A stretch of DNA of 64,000 bases, from NCBI GenBank assembly GCA_012656075.1, contig JAAKBF010000354.1, positions 186,001-250,000 on the forward strand. The letters are read 5' to 3'. Below, piece after piece: positions 34,761 through 44,689 of this stretch (position 1 is its first letter; each line of letters starts with the position of its first letter). The translations under genes were made by a program, and so were the position numbers. This DNA is from Phytophthora hibernalis (Eukaryota; Oomycota; Peronosporomycetes; Peronosporales; Peronosporaceae). Under the pieces are notes generated by a model. The model was not told where the DNA came from. It searched no databases and worked only from the letters and a program-made list of their open reading frames with translations.

Positions 34761-34944
34761 CTGCGCTTCCGTTCGTTCTTCACGAAGCAAGTTTCATATG
34801 CTGGAGTTGCAGGAAGATGAAGTCACACGTTCATGCTCCACGTTCGTAGCTTTCTAATCAAACTAAAAAGTATTATTTGGGGAAAACAAGCGTGTATTTC
34901 TGCAAGAAGAGAGCATTGACAAGCTCAAACACGGCGCTAATAGG

Positions 34945-35286
34945 CTACTTCATTCCGAGGACGGCCAGGTACTCGCCGTACTGCTTGATGACGGTGGGGT
35001 ACTTGTCTAGGAGGCCTTGGTTCTGCAGCAGCGTTTCAATATCTTCCTTGCTCTGTCCATTCTGCAGCCAATTGCGGAAGGTGTTCTTAGCGTACGCGTG
35101 GTCGGCAAGTATGTTGTCGAGGATCTGCACTTCGATGCTTCTCTCTTCATCGGCAGCGTTAATAACTGCCGGAGCGCTGCGTAGAATTCTGGCCGTCGAC
35201 AGGGTTGTGTCGGAAGCTGCGGACGTAAATTCTGTGCTCGCGACGAGAACGGCCGCGGCCAGCAGGAAAGCGTTGACGACGCGCAT
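34945..35286 (-). CDS. Secreted RxLR-dEER effector candidate
   Basis: 113 residues, single exon. A classic signal peptide covers residues 1-23 (MRVVNAFLLAAAVLVAS...). RILR at residues 33-36 is an exact RxLR, and DEER at 46-49 is an exact dEER. The 64-residue C-terminal domain is helical and has a Trp and closely spaced Tyr residues (FRNWLQNGQSKEDIETLL, LLDKYPTVIKQYGEYL), suggesting a single WY-type fold. Such proteins are translocated into plant cells to modulate immunity. Start is the first Met that gives a signal peptide; the upstream open frame lacks another sensible start. TTCATTCG at about 35320 on the minus strand may be the initiator. The host target cannot be read from sequence. Confidence 0.9.
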   Translation of the reverse strand: MRVVNAFLLAAAVLVASTEFTSAASDTTLSTARILRSAPAVINAADEERSIEVQILDNILADHAYAKNTFRNWLQNGQSKEDIETLLQNQGLLDKYPTVIKQYGEYLAVLGMK

Positions 35287-35346
35287 GACTGGTTTAGAAG
35301 CGAAGGTGGTGCTGTGAGGACGAATGAACGAACTTGGGGAATGCAA

Positions 35347-35859
35347 ATTCTACACTGAATGTCTCGAACAGCAAAGCCTGGGATCACTATCCGCGCATCG
35401 GCTTTGATCCACGCGAACGAGTGTCTACAAGTTGCGCACACAGACAACAAGCTGCTGTCCGAATGCACGTCTCGAGTCGTCATGCCAGAAGGATGACCGC
35501 AATGTAAATGCATCCCTGCATTCCGTCCGCCGATACATGTAGCTGTACTGTACTTGAAAGTCCTCCTGTCCGATATATTGCGTGTGCAATTCTCGTGATC
35601 ACCAGAGGATTAATAATAATCAGGTGGAGATTCTCCGTTCGATTAATTAATCCTTCAGGCAACGTTGCTGTTCGACGAGATGCGGCGATGGACGAAGTTG
35701 CAGTACATGCAGTAAGGGCAGTGTTAGCTTTGAACTTAAAACGTTGAAGCAAACATCCAAAGGAGAGACTCCTTTGTCGAGACAGGGAAAGCCAACACGC
35801 GAGTGTCCTTCTAAGTTCATGGCCCCAGATACCCCGACCTAAAGCAGATACCGGTAGTG
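35347..35859. other. Intergenic region between effector gene and inverted arm
   Basis: About 510 bp with no recognised gene, RNA or transposon. Short open frames only. The right arm of the inverted duplication begins near 35860. Confidence 0.4.
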
Positions 35860-35980
35860 CAATGCCGCTGTATGATTGCTATCCTCTTAGGACGGAAGCC
35901 TTCACGCGAAGAACGGGAAGGCTAACACGACGTCAGCCTTTCAGATGAAGTAGGCGTTGCCGCACCGGCTACGCATCCAT

Positions 35981-36802
35981 TCAAACGTGAAAGTCGGGGA
36001 GCTGCCATGCCTCGAGATACTCGACTAGTTCAGGGAACGCGGCACGAATCTTTGATTCTAGTTTCTCGTCCACCAAGTGGTTGCCCTTCGCGGTGAAGTG
36101 CAGTCCGTCGTCCAAGCACAGAGCTCGTTCGCTCTCCGGCATGGCGTTGAAAAACGAGTGTAAGTCCAGCACGTTCACGTTCAGTTGACCGGCAATCTCC
36201 ACACACGCTTGCGCGTATTCTCCTGCCGTAGCGTTCGTGCGTTCAGCACACCCATCGGACGAGCGCGATTTCCGGACGGCGTCGTCGACGTGAGGCGGTG
36301 TGATCAGCAGGATCTGAGCTTGAGGCGCAATAGTCTGGTATCTGTGGACGATCTGGACCAAATTTTCCTTGTACGTCGCGAGAGGAACGTGCTGGCGAGC
36401 GGCATAGCTGTCGGGAAGAGCAGCGTCGTTCGCTCCCAACCACAACGTGATCAGCGCCGGCGAACGTCCTTCAGTGGCGAGTTCGCGCTCGATCACTGGC
36501 AGCGCTGACTCAATGAACCACCTGCATACGCAAAAGGTTATCAGAACCACAGTATCGGTTAGTTACTGTGTAGGCTAAATGGCATCGAGTCCGGGAAGCA
36601 GCAAGACGCACTTGGTGTTGTAGCCCGACAGTCCTCGAGAAACGATGTCGGCCGAGCGGTTGTAGCGGTGCTGCATCAATGCCACCCAACCAGCATTGTT
36701 CGGGTCCGTCCCGCGTTGGGTCAGCGAGTCACCCGTGAGGTAAATTACAGGTCGCGGGGTCGATGGCGAAGCTGCATTGCTAGAAGCTCCAGAGGAGCTC
36801 AT
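35981..36802 (-). CDS. SGNH/GDSL esterase 6, inverted twin of esterase 1
   Basis: Nearly identical to esterase 1, including the intron after GYNT. The visible coding differences are VDHLEAW to VEYLEAW and a TGG-to-TGA change at the Trp following PDFHV. The latter truncates the protein by five residues, far beyond the catalytic Asp-x-x-His block, so the enzyme should still be active. It diverges from the serine-rich copy B over the same short promoter. Confidence 0.88.
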
Positions 36803-36972
36803 GACGGCGGTGAAATTGATTGTGATGCCATCTGAGACTTGTGTTGAGTTATCACCAATCACTGCAGCGAAGGAGTTTTAAATTGCCCAATCAGATCGTT
36901 TGTCCGTTACAAGATAACTTCAAGTACGTCAGCAAAAGGCAAAAGGTCACTCTTGTTCTAGTCTGCAGTAGC

Positions 36973-38271
36973 ATGGTCTCCACTACGCGGTGGGCTTCAT
37001 CGCCAGGGTCTTCATGCTCAAGCAACGGTGGCTCGTGGGATCTCCGCCAAGATCTTATGATTGGTGGACGTGACCAAACGTTTGTTGGTCCTCTTTCGGC
37101 TGACGACGAGCGGGAGGTAGCTAGGCGCGTCCTTGAAGACCTGGAGACGTTGTATCATGATTCCGAGGACGAAAGCGAAGAGAATGATGATGATTTCGAC
37201 TCGGATTCGGAGTGGGAGTCCGAAACTTCGTTGTTTGACCGATATGGCAAACGAAGTGGAGGCGGGATGACGCTTGACGAGCTATCGGTGGCGGTGAATG
37301 CTGCAATCGAGTATCATCGTCCCACTAAATTAGTTGTTGTAGAGCCTCCAGTACGACATCCCCGGTCCGACGCTGGTGAAGATTCAGTAGATCGCTCTCG
37401 GGAGCGTCACCAGCAACCTCACTTTCGTCATCGACAGAAGAAGGAGTCTAAAGAGTCTAATCAAAGGGAAGAACCGGTGTTGGCGATGTTTCAAGAGATG
37501 CTGGAGAAGAAGGAGAGACACTTTTACTCGCTTCAAACTAAAACTACTGCCATTGGTTTTGGATCAAAGGAGGAAGAACGTGTCGAGAGACGCAATTTCA
37601 CTGTGAACCAACAGCAACATACAACGGCGTGTGTGAGAGATCAAGCGACAGAAACCGAGAACCACCCATCTTATTCAGCATTCGACACTTCAGTTGCAGA
37701 GTTCAATTCACCGCCGCATTCCCCTCCACAGAGTACTTATAACAGATTCGAGCCGACGTCAAAAGCACGAATTGAACCAGTTGCTGTCGGCCCTACACTT
37801 GCGGACCTTGCCAATAGTTGTCGTAGAAGCAGAAGAAGTCATTCTACTCGATCATTTTCTGCGTCCGAGTCCTCATGGGGTGCTTCATCGTTCTCTTCAC
37901 ATTCTTCACTAGCTGGTCGATCGATTCGGTCTTCACGGTCATCGTCCAGTAGCAGACGAAGTGCTATCAGCAGTGTCAGCGACTCCACCTACAGCAGCAT
38001 CAGAAGTCACAACAGCAAAAGAAGCGGTAGCAGCATGCCGTCTCTCAGTAGAAACAGTATGCGCAAGGACTATGAAGGTCAGAACCAAGAAATTCACGCG
38101 GCAATGGACTCATCGATTCAAGAAACGAAACCAACGGACCGGGAACTCACATCGGTCGGTGACAAGATTCTTCCAACTGAAGTATCACCTGAGTCCGAAG
38201 ACTTGGCACAAGTTCCACGGAGCCCCAAACTCGTGAATTGGGAGCTAGATCTCTCTAACTTTGCTTTCTAA
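36973..38271 (+). CDS. Serine-rich protein, copy B (intact), unknown function
   Basis: 432 residues from the ATG at 36973. The frame is open a further 132 bases upstream, but that part overlaps the promoter shared with esterase 6. Order of features: short serine-rich start, acidic cluster, FDRYGKRSGGGMTLDE patch, basic/histidine region, helix MFQEMLEKKERHFYSLQ, then a Ser/Arg-rich low-complexity tail (SLAGRSIRSSRSSSSS). No membrane segment or known domain. It shows what copy A should read at its frameshift. Possibly a phosphorylated disordered regulator, but that is only a guess from composition. Confidence 0.78.
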   Translation: MVSTTRWASSPGSSCSSNGGSWDLRQDLMIGGRDQTFVGPLSADDEREVARRVLEDLETLYHDSEDESEENDDDFDSDSEWESETSLFDRYGKRSGGGMTLDELSVAVNAAIEYHRPTKLVVVEPPVRHPRSDAGEDSVDRSRERHQQPHFRHRQKKESKESNQREEPVLAMFQEMLEKKERHFYSLQTKTTAIGFGSKEEERVERRNFTVNQQQHTTACVRDQATETENHPSYSAFDTSVAEFNSPPHSPPQSTYNRFEPTSKARIEPVAVGPTLADLANSCRRSRRSHSTRSFSASESSWGASSFSSHSSLAGRSIRSSRSSSSSRRSAISSVSDSTYSSIRSHNSKRSGSSMPSLSRNSMRKDYEGQNQEIHAAMDSSIQETKPTDRELTSVGDKILPTEVSPESEDLAQVPRSPKLVNWELDLSNFAF

Positions 38272-38313
38272 ACGAATGCATCATTTCCACAAACACAAAC
38301 GAGGAATCTCGAT

Positions 38314-40060
38314 TCAGTCGAGCCATTCCTGCGCATAACTACACCTTGTTTTGGACGCCTTCATCCGCATATCCTCCACAGATTCCGGTAGCGTCTTGTT
38401 GCTGTAGTCGCGCACCATGACAGAACTAATACTACCAAGAAGCATCATAGTGGCAGTGATGATCAGCAACAACGTCACATGAACTGGTGGTCCAATGAGG
38501 TAGCCGTTGACAAATTGCGCGGCCACGGATCCCGCCCTCCCTGCGGCCGACAGCGTACCCATGCCAGTCGTGCGCACGTCCGTCGGAAATGACTCAGCTG
38601 ACATCAAATCAATTGCATTCCAACCGGCTGTGCTGAATGCGTTGAAACCACTTGCCAGCAGTACGATGGCTGTCGCGCCTGATGCAGAGGAGTTCGCATA
38701 AGCAAAACCAAGTGCACATCCAGCCGAAAGCAGCATTGAAATTGCAAGAATCCGGCGGCCACCGAGACGATCCATGAGCAATCCGGTCATGATATTACCC
38801 GGAAGGTTCGCGGCGGCGTAGATGAAAGCGTTTGAAAACGGGTTTTCGAGACCGATGCGCTTAAACAGCAGAGTAATCCAAGTAGCAAGACCATACGACC
38901 CGAAGCTCAAGCAGAACCACGACATTAACAGCGATACTGTCGTGCCACGCAGTACCGGATCGACCAGCAATCGAAATGCTGACAAAGTGTTAAGCTTTGT
39001 TTGAATTCCAGCGTTTGACAGTTCAGTGACATCGACGTATTCATCCACTTGGTTGGGAGTCCCATTGGCGCCATTCTGCGACAACAGACCTGTTGACTCC
39101 GTAACTTGCACATCGCCTCCATCATTAATATTCATGATGGTGTCAACCACCATTTCTGCAGCCGTCAGTAGCCGACGTCGTGCAAAAATTGAGCACTTTC
39201 TGGCACATATCGGTACGTGAGCACCCAACAAGCGAATGTCGGCATCGATACAATAGCAGCAAATACCCGCCAGGAGTACACCGATTCTGGACGGCCCAGC
39301 ATAAACCAAGCTAGCCCAGCCGTAAATACAGCACCCTGGAGTTCACACGACAAGACGAATCGTGAATGAATGTTGGGAGCCACAGGGTCAAAGCAATGGT
39401 TCACATACCATCATCCAGTAGGCAGCTACTATTGTGACGTAGTAGCCTCGACGGTTTGCCGGTACATGTTCCGAGCACAGAGTGAACATGGCTGGCACAG
39501 TGCCTCCGACACCTTCACCATTTACAACACACAAGTTGTTAGAGTATTTCTCTTACTCCATTCAGTAAAACCAAAGCACCAACCGATGCCAGCACACGTC
39601 CGGAAAACGATCAGAGCGTACACATTCGGTGAAAGTGACGACAGGAGTCCAAAAACACCATTCAGTAACAGCGAGTACAGCAAACTCTTGCGTCGGCCAA
39701 TGTGGTCACTGAGCGAGCCAAACAGCAGTCCACCAGTGAACATCCCGGCAAAGATGGCCGCTGCCAATAAACCTGCACAAATTGCAACACCAGTCGTCAA
39801 ATGTATCCTTCCATCCATAAAATATCTACCACTTACTCTGTTGAGCTCGCGTCAGTTCGACACCTTCCTTGTCTTCGTAGACTGCCAAAATGTACCCGAT
39901 CGACAAGATCTCAATCGCATCCGCAGCATTGCCCAGCCCTAAAATACTGCACCACCCGTCAATAAAACCATTCGTATCTTTGATAAATACACAACCCCCA
40001 GACGTACAGCACAGTGCGCAGCTGGAAGTATCCGTCGTTGATGTTTGCAATAGCCTACAG
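38314..40060 (-). CDS. MFS transporter (SV2/organic-solute type)
   Basis: Major facilitator with about 12 helices. Landmarks: GLGNAADAIEILSIGYIL (helix 1), GSLSDHIGRRKS (MFS signature loop 2-3), CAGIGVGGTVPAMFTLCSE, ENPFSNAFIYAAANLPGN, and MDRLGGRRI in the second half. This resembles the SV2/niacin/organic-cation group. Minus-strand introns, all GT-AG: 39773-39836, 39513-39583 and 39336-39408. A further upstream intron ends at about 39955 and joins LRTVLYVW to GILGLGNAAD. A one-base loss near 39180 lies in the central loop between SAQFLHD and RLLTAAEMVV. The first exon is not resolved, so the start near 40060 is approximate. Confidence 0.83.
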
Positions 40061-40204
40061 TCACATTATACAGTCCACCTTAAACTGACACCCTTCATAA
40101 TAGCCAATTGCCAAGCAGTATCATACATGTTGGAGACGCAAAATCCTCGCACTGCGACCACTTTCCATCTCGACTTCCAATTGAAAAATGAGTTTTGACA
40201 GGTG

Positions 40205-41426
40205 ATGCTCCGATGTCCGATTACCCAATCACACGAAGAGCTCACTTATCTGGTTGGCAAGTATGGGACGACGTCGCTCAAGTGGAAGGACAAGCACGTG
40301 GACCGCGGCAGTCAATTGCTGCAACTCGCCAAGGCTGGAGATTGCAAGGCGTTAACGGAATTTTTACGCGAAACGGAGGCGTCCGAGCAGGAACGCAGCG
40401 AGTTTTGCAGCTCACGCAGGACCACAACGACTCGACGTCGTTGCATCTCGCGGCCAGTGAAGGCCACTGCGAAATGGTGCAATTGCTGCTGCAATTGGGC
40501 GCTGGAGAGACCCATTTGGCCGGTGGACGCAGGAATTATGCACGCACGCCGCTGCACGAGGCGGCCATCAGCGGCCACTTGGAGGTCTCTCGGCTGCTGG
40601 TAAACTTCGGACTGTTGGTGGACTGCCACACCACGAGAGGACGCACGCCGCTCATGTATGCGGTGAAGGGCAACTTTGTGCAGTTGGTGCGTTTCTTGGT
40701 TAAGGAGGCCGGTGCAAACGTGAACGAGCAGAACGAGATGGGCGTCACGGCGGTGTACATTGCCTGTCAGGACGGACACGTGGAGATGGTCAAGTTCCTG
40801 GTGCGAGAAGCGCAGGCGGATGTGAATCTGAGCAACCAAACAAATCATGCGCCACTTCACGAAGCGGTTGCAGGAGGATTCACGGAAGTGGTGGACTTTA
40901 TGCTGCGAAACGGAGCCGACAAGTATGTGGTGGACAAGATGGGCGTGACGGTGTGGCATGAAGCTGCCGGAAACGGGTCTGTGGAGATGCTGGAGCTGCT
41001 GGTGCAGCATGACGTGTCGCTGCAGTTGAATGGACAGGATCAAGTAGATAAGGTGATGGCACGACACCCGTTCCATTACGCCGCGGTGGAGGGTAAGGCT
41101 AGCTTCATGCAAGCGCTGTTGGAGAAAAAGCTCGTGGACGTCAACTTCGTGGACATCGACGGCTGCACTGCACTGTATTATGCTGCTGCGAATGGTCATG
41201 TCGACGTGATGAAAGTGTTACTGCGCTTTGGAGGAGATCCTAACATCGTCTCCATCCGTCGATCTCCACTGCATTGCGCAGTGGAATGGCACCGTGTCGA
41301 ATGCGTGAAGCTGCTGCTCCAGCATGGAGCTACACGCGATGCAACAGACAAAAATGGCCTTACGCCAGCGAAGGTGGCGGCGCAGAAAGATTCCCGGACC
41401 TCGTGGAGCTGCTAAAAGACTGCTGA
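40205..41426 (+). CDS. Ankyrin-repeat protein, two frameshifts
   Basis: About 405 residues. A short N-terminal segment (EELTYLVGKYGTTSLKWKDK) is followed by about ten ankyrin repeats with the usual TPLHxAAxxGH pattern, for example STSLHLAASEGHCEMVQLL, TPLHEAAISGHLEVSRLLV and TALYYAAANGHVDVMKVLL. It is probably a protein-interaction scaffold. One T is missing near 40403 (E-F-L-Q-L joins the two frames) and one near 41389; correcting the latter gives FPDLVELLKDC and a stop at 41426. The gene is divergent from the MFS transporter, with a gap of only about 150 bp. Confidence 0.85.
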
Positions 41427-41683
41427 GGACCGCACCGTGAAGCGAGTTTTCCGTGTGACGGAAAAGCGATAGCTTGATGATAATACCGTATCATATTATG
41501 CGCCAACAGACAGGGGCGTCTGCTGCAGTCGCCAAGGTGAATACCATCACCATCGCCTCTACCTGTTATAATAGCATGCATTGCATTACACTGTTGTCCG
41601 CGCACCTTGTCTTTTCTCTTTTTCTTTGCCGTGGTGGTGGGCCACCGTCGAAGCGAGGTTGCACATGGGCCGACGTTCGCGTG
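41427..41683. other. Spacer between ankyrin gene and inverted duplication
   Basis: About 260 bp, no recognised feature; presumably the ankyrin-gene 3' region. Confidence 0.35.
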
Positions 41684-42534
41684 ATGGTCATCTTGACGAT
41701 TACGCAAATGGATTGACTTGGTGTTCGTATTCGAACATTTCTGCCAGTGAGCACGCCGAAACGCAGGTCTCCACTGATGATTCGTGCAAAACTAATATTC
41801 TTTTGGTCCAGTGGTCGGCCGTCAGAAGGCGTGTTCTCAGCCAATCAGTGGCCCCTGACGCTGTCCTACCCTTCCCCATGTCTGACGTTGCAAAAGCTGA
41901 AGCTCGCCACGCACTTCAGAATTGCATTTGCAGTCAAGCGCCCAAGCCCCACACCAAGAAGAAGACACTAGATTCCAGTCAACATGCCTGTGGAGATCAA
42001 CACCGCTGAGGAGTTCAATGCCGCCATCGGCGAGAAGCAGCTGACGGTCGTGCAGTTCTCTGCGCCGTGGTGCGGCGGCTGCAAGATGGTGGCCCCCAAG
42101 GTGACGAAGCTCATGGAGAGCGACTTCTCCGGCGTCAAGTTCCTCAAGGTGAGCGCGGAGGAGCTGGAAGACTTTGCGAGGAGATCGACGTGGACAGCTT
42201 CCCGACGTTTCGCGTGTACAAGAACGGCGAGGTGGCCGCGTCGTACGTAAGCTCAAGTTCGAGAAGGTGGAGGCGTTCATCCGTGAGAACGCGCAGTAAG
42301 AGCGGCGCGTCGTCGCATTCGCTGCCACTGCTAGAGACTAGAGAGCTGAGGACACTGCGATAGTATCGGTCGAGGTCTCTCGCGCGCTTGTCTTGTTTCA
42401 GCCTCCATCGAGATGGTTGGAGTAGTCAGTGCGTGCGAGTCCGGTCGAAGCATGTCTGTAGCTCCTCGTTGCGGCAATGGAATGCAGTGGCGTAGAATGC
42501 CTACTAATGTATTGAAAATATAAAGCCGTTGCTG
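41684..42534. repeat. Left arm of thioredoxin inverted duplication
   Basis: About 850 bp repeated in reverse complement at 42993-43842. It covers the promoter, a thioredoxin gene and its 3' region. Differences are a few one-base indels (for example one A near 41893 and one C near 42253). Confidence 0.92.
41984..42299 (+). CDS. Small thioredoxin, left copy, two frameshifts
   Basis: 105-residue cytosolic-type thioredoxin (MPVEINTAEEFNAAIGEKQL) with the active site APWCGGCK, the same unusual CGGC as the acidic-tailed paralogue at 33909. One base is missing near 42175 (between LEDF and CEEIDVDSFPTF) and one C near 42253 (VSS-KFEKVEAF). The first defect is also present in the right copy; the second is not. 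Expected function is disulfide reduction. If the shared gap is real, both copies are broken before the cis-proline region. Confidence 0.8.
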
Positions 42535-42992
42535 TTGGAGTTGGGTGTGCGTTGACGATCTCGCGGATTCATCAAAGGTAAGATACTTCGTAAGTTTCCC
42601 TGCTACAGAAAAGGTAAGGCCTTAGAGATGGCAGTTGTGGAATACTATTAACACATAGTACTTCAGTATTTGCTTATCTACTGCCAAAGAAATGTGCGAA
42701 CACATGGAAGCAGAGATTGATAGTCATTTGGCATATTTTTAATAGTTATTTTTTACAACACACTAACTACATGTAACAGTAAGTGGTGTTTGCAAACATG
42801 TTTTTCTGTGTGTGCTTCCTGCAGTTCTAAACAAGCGATAAGCTTCGCGAGATTATTGCTACTGGATTTTCAATCCGTTAGTCCTTGCGATGATGCTTTA
42901 GAGAACTCGATGCCTACCGATTGGATGCATCAAATTAAACAGTCTACAGTAGTCATGTAGAAGTACTACACGTACGATGTACCTGAGACGCT
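42535..42992. other. Spacer of the thioredoxin inverted duplication
   Basis: 458-bp AT-rich loop between the two arms. No coding frame or RNA recognised. Confidence 0.5.
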
Positions 42993-43842
42993 CAGCAACG
43001 GCTTTATATTTTCAATACATTAGTAGGCATTCTACGCCACTGCATTCCATTGCCGCAACGAGGAGCTACAGACATGCTTCGACCGGACTCGCACGCACTG
43101 ACTTCTCCAACCATCTCGATGGAGGCTGAAACAAGACAAGCGCGCGAGAGACCTCGACCGATACTATCGCAGTGTCCTCAGCTCTCTAGTCTCTAGCAGT
43201 GGCAGCGAATGCGACGACGCGCCGCTCTTACTGCGCGTTCTCACGGATGAACGCCTCCACCTTCTCGAACTTGGAGCTTACGTACGACGCGGCCACCTCG
43301 CCGTTCTTGTACACGCGAAACGTCGGGAAGCTGTCCACGTCGATCTCCTCGCAAAGTCTTCCAGCTCCTCCGCGCTCACCTTGAGGAACTTGACGCCGGA
43401 GAAGTCGCTCTCCATGAGCTTCGTCACCTTGGGGGCCACCATCTTGCAGCCGCCGCACCACGGCGCAGAGAACTGCACGACCGTCAGCTGCTTCTCGCCG
43501 ATGGCGGCATTGAACTCCTCAGCGGTGTTGATCTCCACAGGCATGTTGACTGGAATCTAGTGTCTTCTTCTTGGTGTGGGGCTTGGGCGCTTGACTGCAA
43601 ATGCAATTCTGAAGTGCGTGGCGAGCTTCAGCTTTGCAACGTCAGACATGGGGAAGGGTAGGACAGCGTCAGGGGCCACTGATTGGCTGAGAACACGCCT
43701 TCTGACGGCCGACCACTGGACCAAAAGAATATTAGTTTTGCACGAATCATCAGTGGAGACCTGCGTTTCGGCGTGCTCACTGGCAGAAATGTTCGAATAC
43801 GAACACCAAGTCAATCCATTTGCGTAATCGTCAAGATGACCA
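42993..43842. repeat. Right arm of thioredoxin inverted duplication
   Basis: Reverse complement of 41684-42534. It starts at the bases GCAACGGC following the spacer and ends in the TCAAGATGACCA stretch near 43842. Confidence 0.92.
43228..43544 (-). CDS. Small thioredoxin, right copy, one frameshift
   Basis: Same protein as 41984-42299. The C-terminal part (VSSKFEKVEAFIRENAQ) is in frame here, showing the correct reading of the second defect of the left copy. The one-base gap between LEDF and CEEIDVDSF near 43356 is shared with the left copy. Confidence 0.8.
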
Positions 43843-43972
43843 ACACGTATCGCAACTTGCGATAGTGATCCGCAACCAGGGTTCTGTAGTACATAGTTGG
43901 AATTTTTGACAAGTAGTGATAATGCTAATACTAACGAGTTCTGGGTACGGACCTTTGCATTAGCATTATCAA
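43843..43972. other. Inverted-repeat-bearing spacer
   Basis: Contains GATAATGCTAAT (43918) and its complement ATTAGCATTATC (43959), a small inverted repeat just outside the first MITE. No gene. Confidence 0.4.
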
Positions 43973-44242
43973 TACACCGTTCACCTAATTAGTCGTGCCA
44001 CGACTATTTACCGTGTACGTTCGAACTCCTCCCAACCTTGTTTTGAAAACCGTCCTTCTCCAAAACTACTAACCAACACTAAGAGTAAATACACCACGTA
44101 ACCGGCCTTGTTGAGATCTATCAGAATCCGGGCTCTTTACTTGATTTAAGGTAAAAATGAAAATATTTTCCAAAACCTGTGGAATGATTACCAAAGGCGC
44201 ATGACTATTTAGGTCACACGACTAATTAGGGTGAACGGTGTA
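43973..44242. mobile_element. MITE-like element 1, TA-flanked
   Basis: About 270 bp bounded by TA-CACCGTTCACC(C)TAATTAGTCGTG in opposite orientations (left start 43973, right end 44242). The terminal repeats match over about 25 bp with a one-base gap, and partial similarity (CGACTATTTA / CTAAATAGTC) continues inward. No open frame. Non-autonomous, Tc1/mariner- or Stowaway-like by its TA target. Confidence 0.72.
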
Positions 44243-44307
44243 GTAGTTGGGCGATAGCGCTAGTATTAGCGCTACTAATAGTTTATCTAATGCTCTACTA
44301 GCGCTAC

Positions 44308-44610
44308 TAGAGAACTGTAGTTTCTGGAGCTATTCGAGGGTTTTCGACTTAAATCCCGTACTTAAGCCGACAACAACAGTAAATTGAAGCCTTTGTGTAA
44401 CTCTTTAGCTCCCAAAGCTAGCTCCATGGACTTATCGAGGCCCCCGTTGCTCCAAGGCGCTATTTCGCGACATGTTGATTTTGTATCCATCTCACTCCAG
44501 ACTTGATACTCCAAGAACTACACTTCAAAAATGGTATCTGGACGAACATCTTGGAGCAAAACCAAAAATAGTTCCAGAGTTTGAATAGCTCCAGAAACTA
44601 CAGTTCTCTA
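44308..44610. mobile_element. MITE-like element 2, TA-flanked
   Basis: 303 bp with perfect 28-bp inverted termini including the flanking TA (TAGAGAACTGTAGTTTCTGG... at 44308 and its complement ending at 44610). Non-coding. Distinct terminal sequence from MITE 1. Confidence 0.78.
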
Positions 44611-44689
44611 CTAACGCGCTGCTTTCCAGATACGATACGGTGCTTGCTTCCTTCCATGCCCTGGAGCTCAAGACAATTGTGGAGCAGTA

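Larger units (their letters stand above)
35860..38271. repeat. Right arm of 2.4-kb inverted duplication
   Basis: Reverse complement of 24424-26820. Beyond the esterase stop the two arms remain alignable with gaps (for example CAATCATACAGCGGCAT at 26803 and its complement near 35870), then end. At the other end similarity stops with the serine-rich stop codon. Confidence 0.9.

Noticed and set aside
33849..34790. Leu/Arg-rich minus-strand frame opposite the acidic thioredoxin tail
   Set aside because: Produced by the antisense of Glu/Ala codons.
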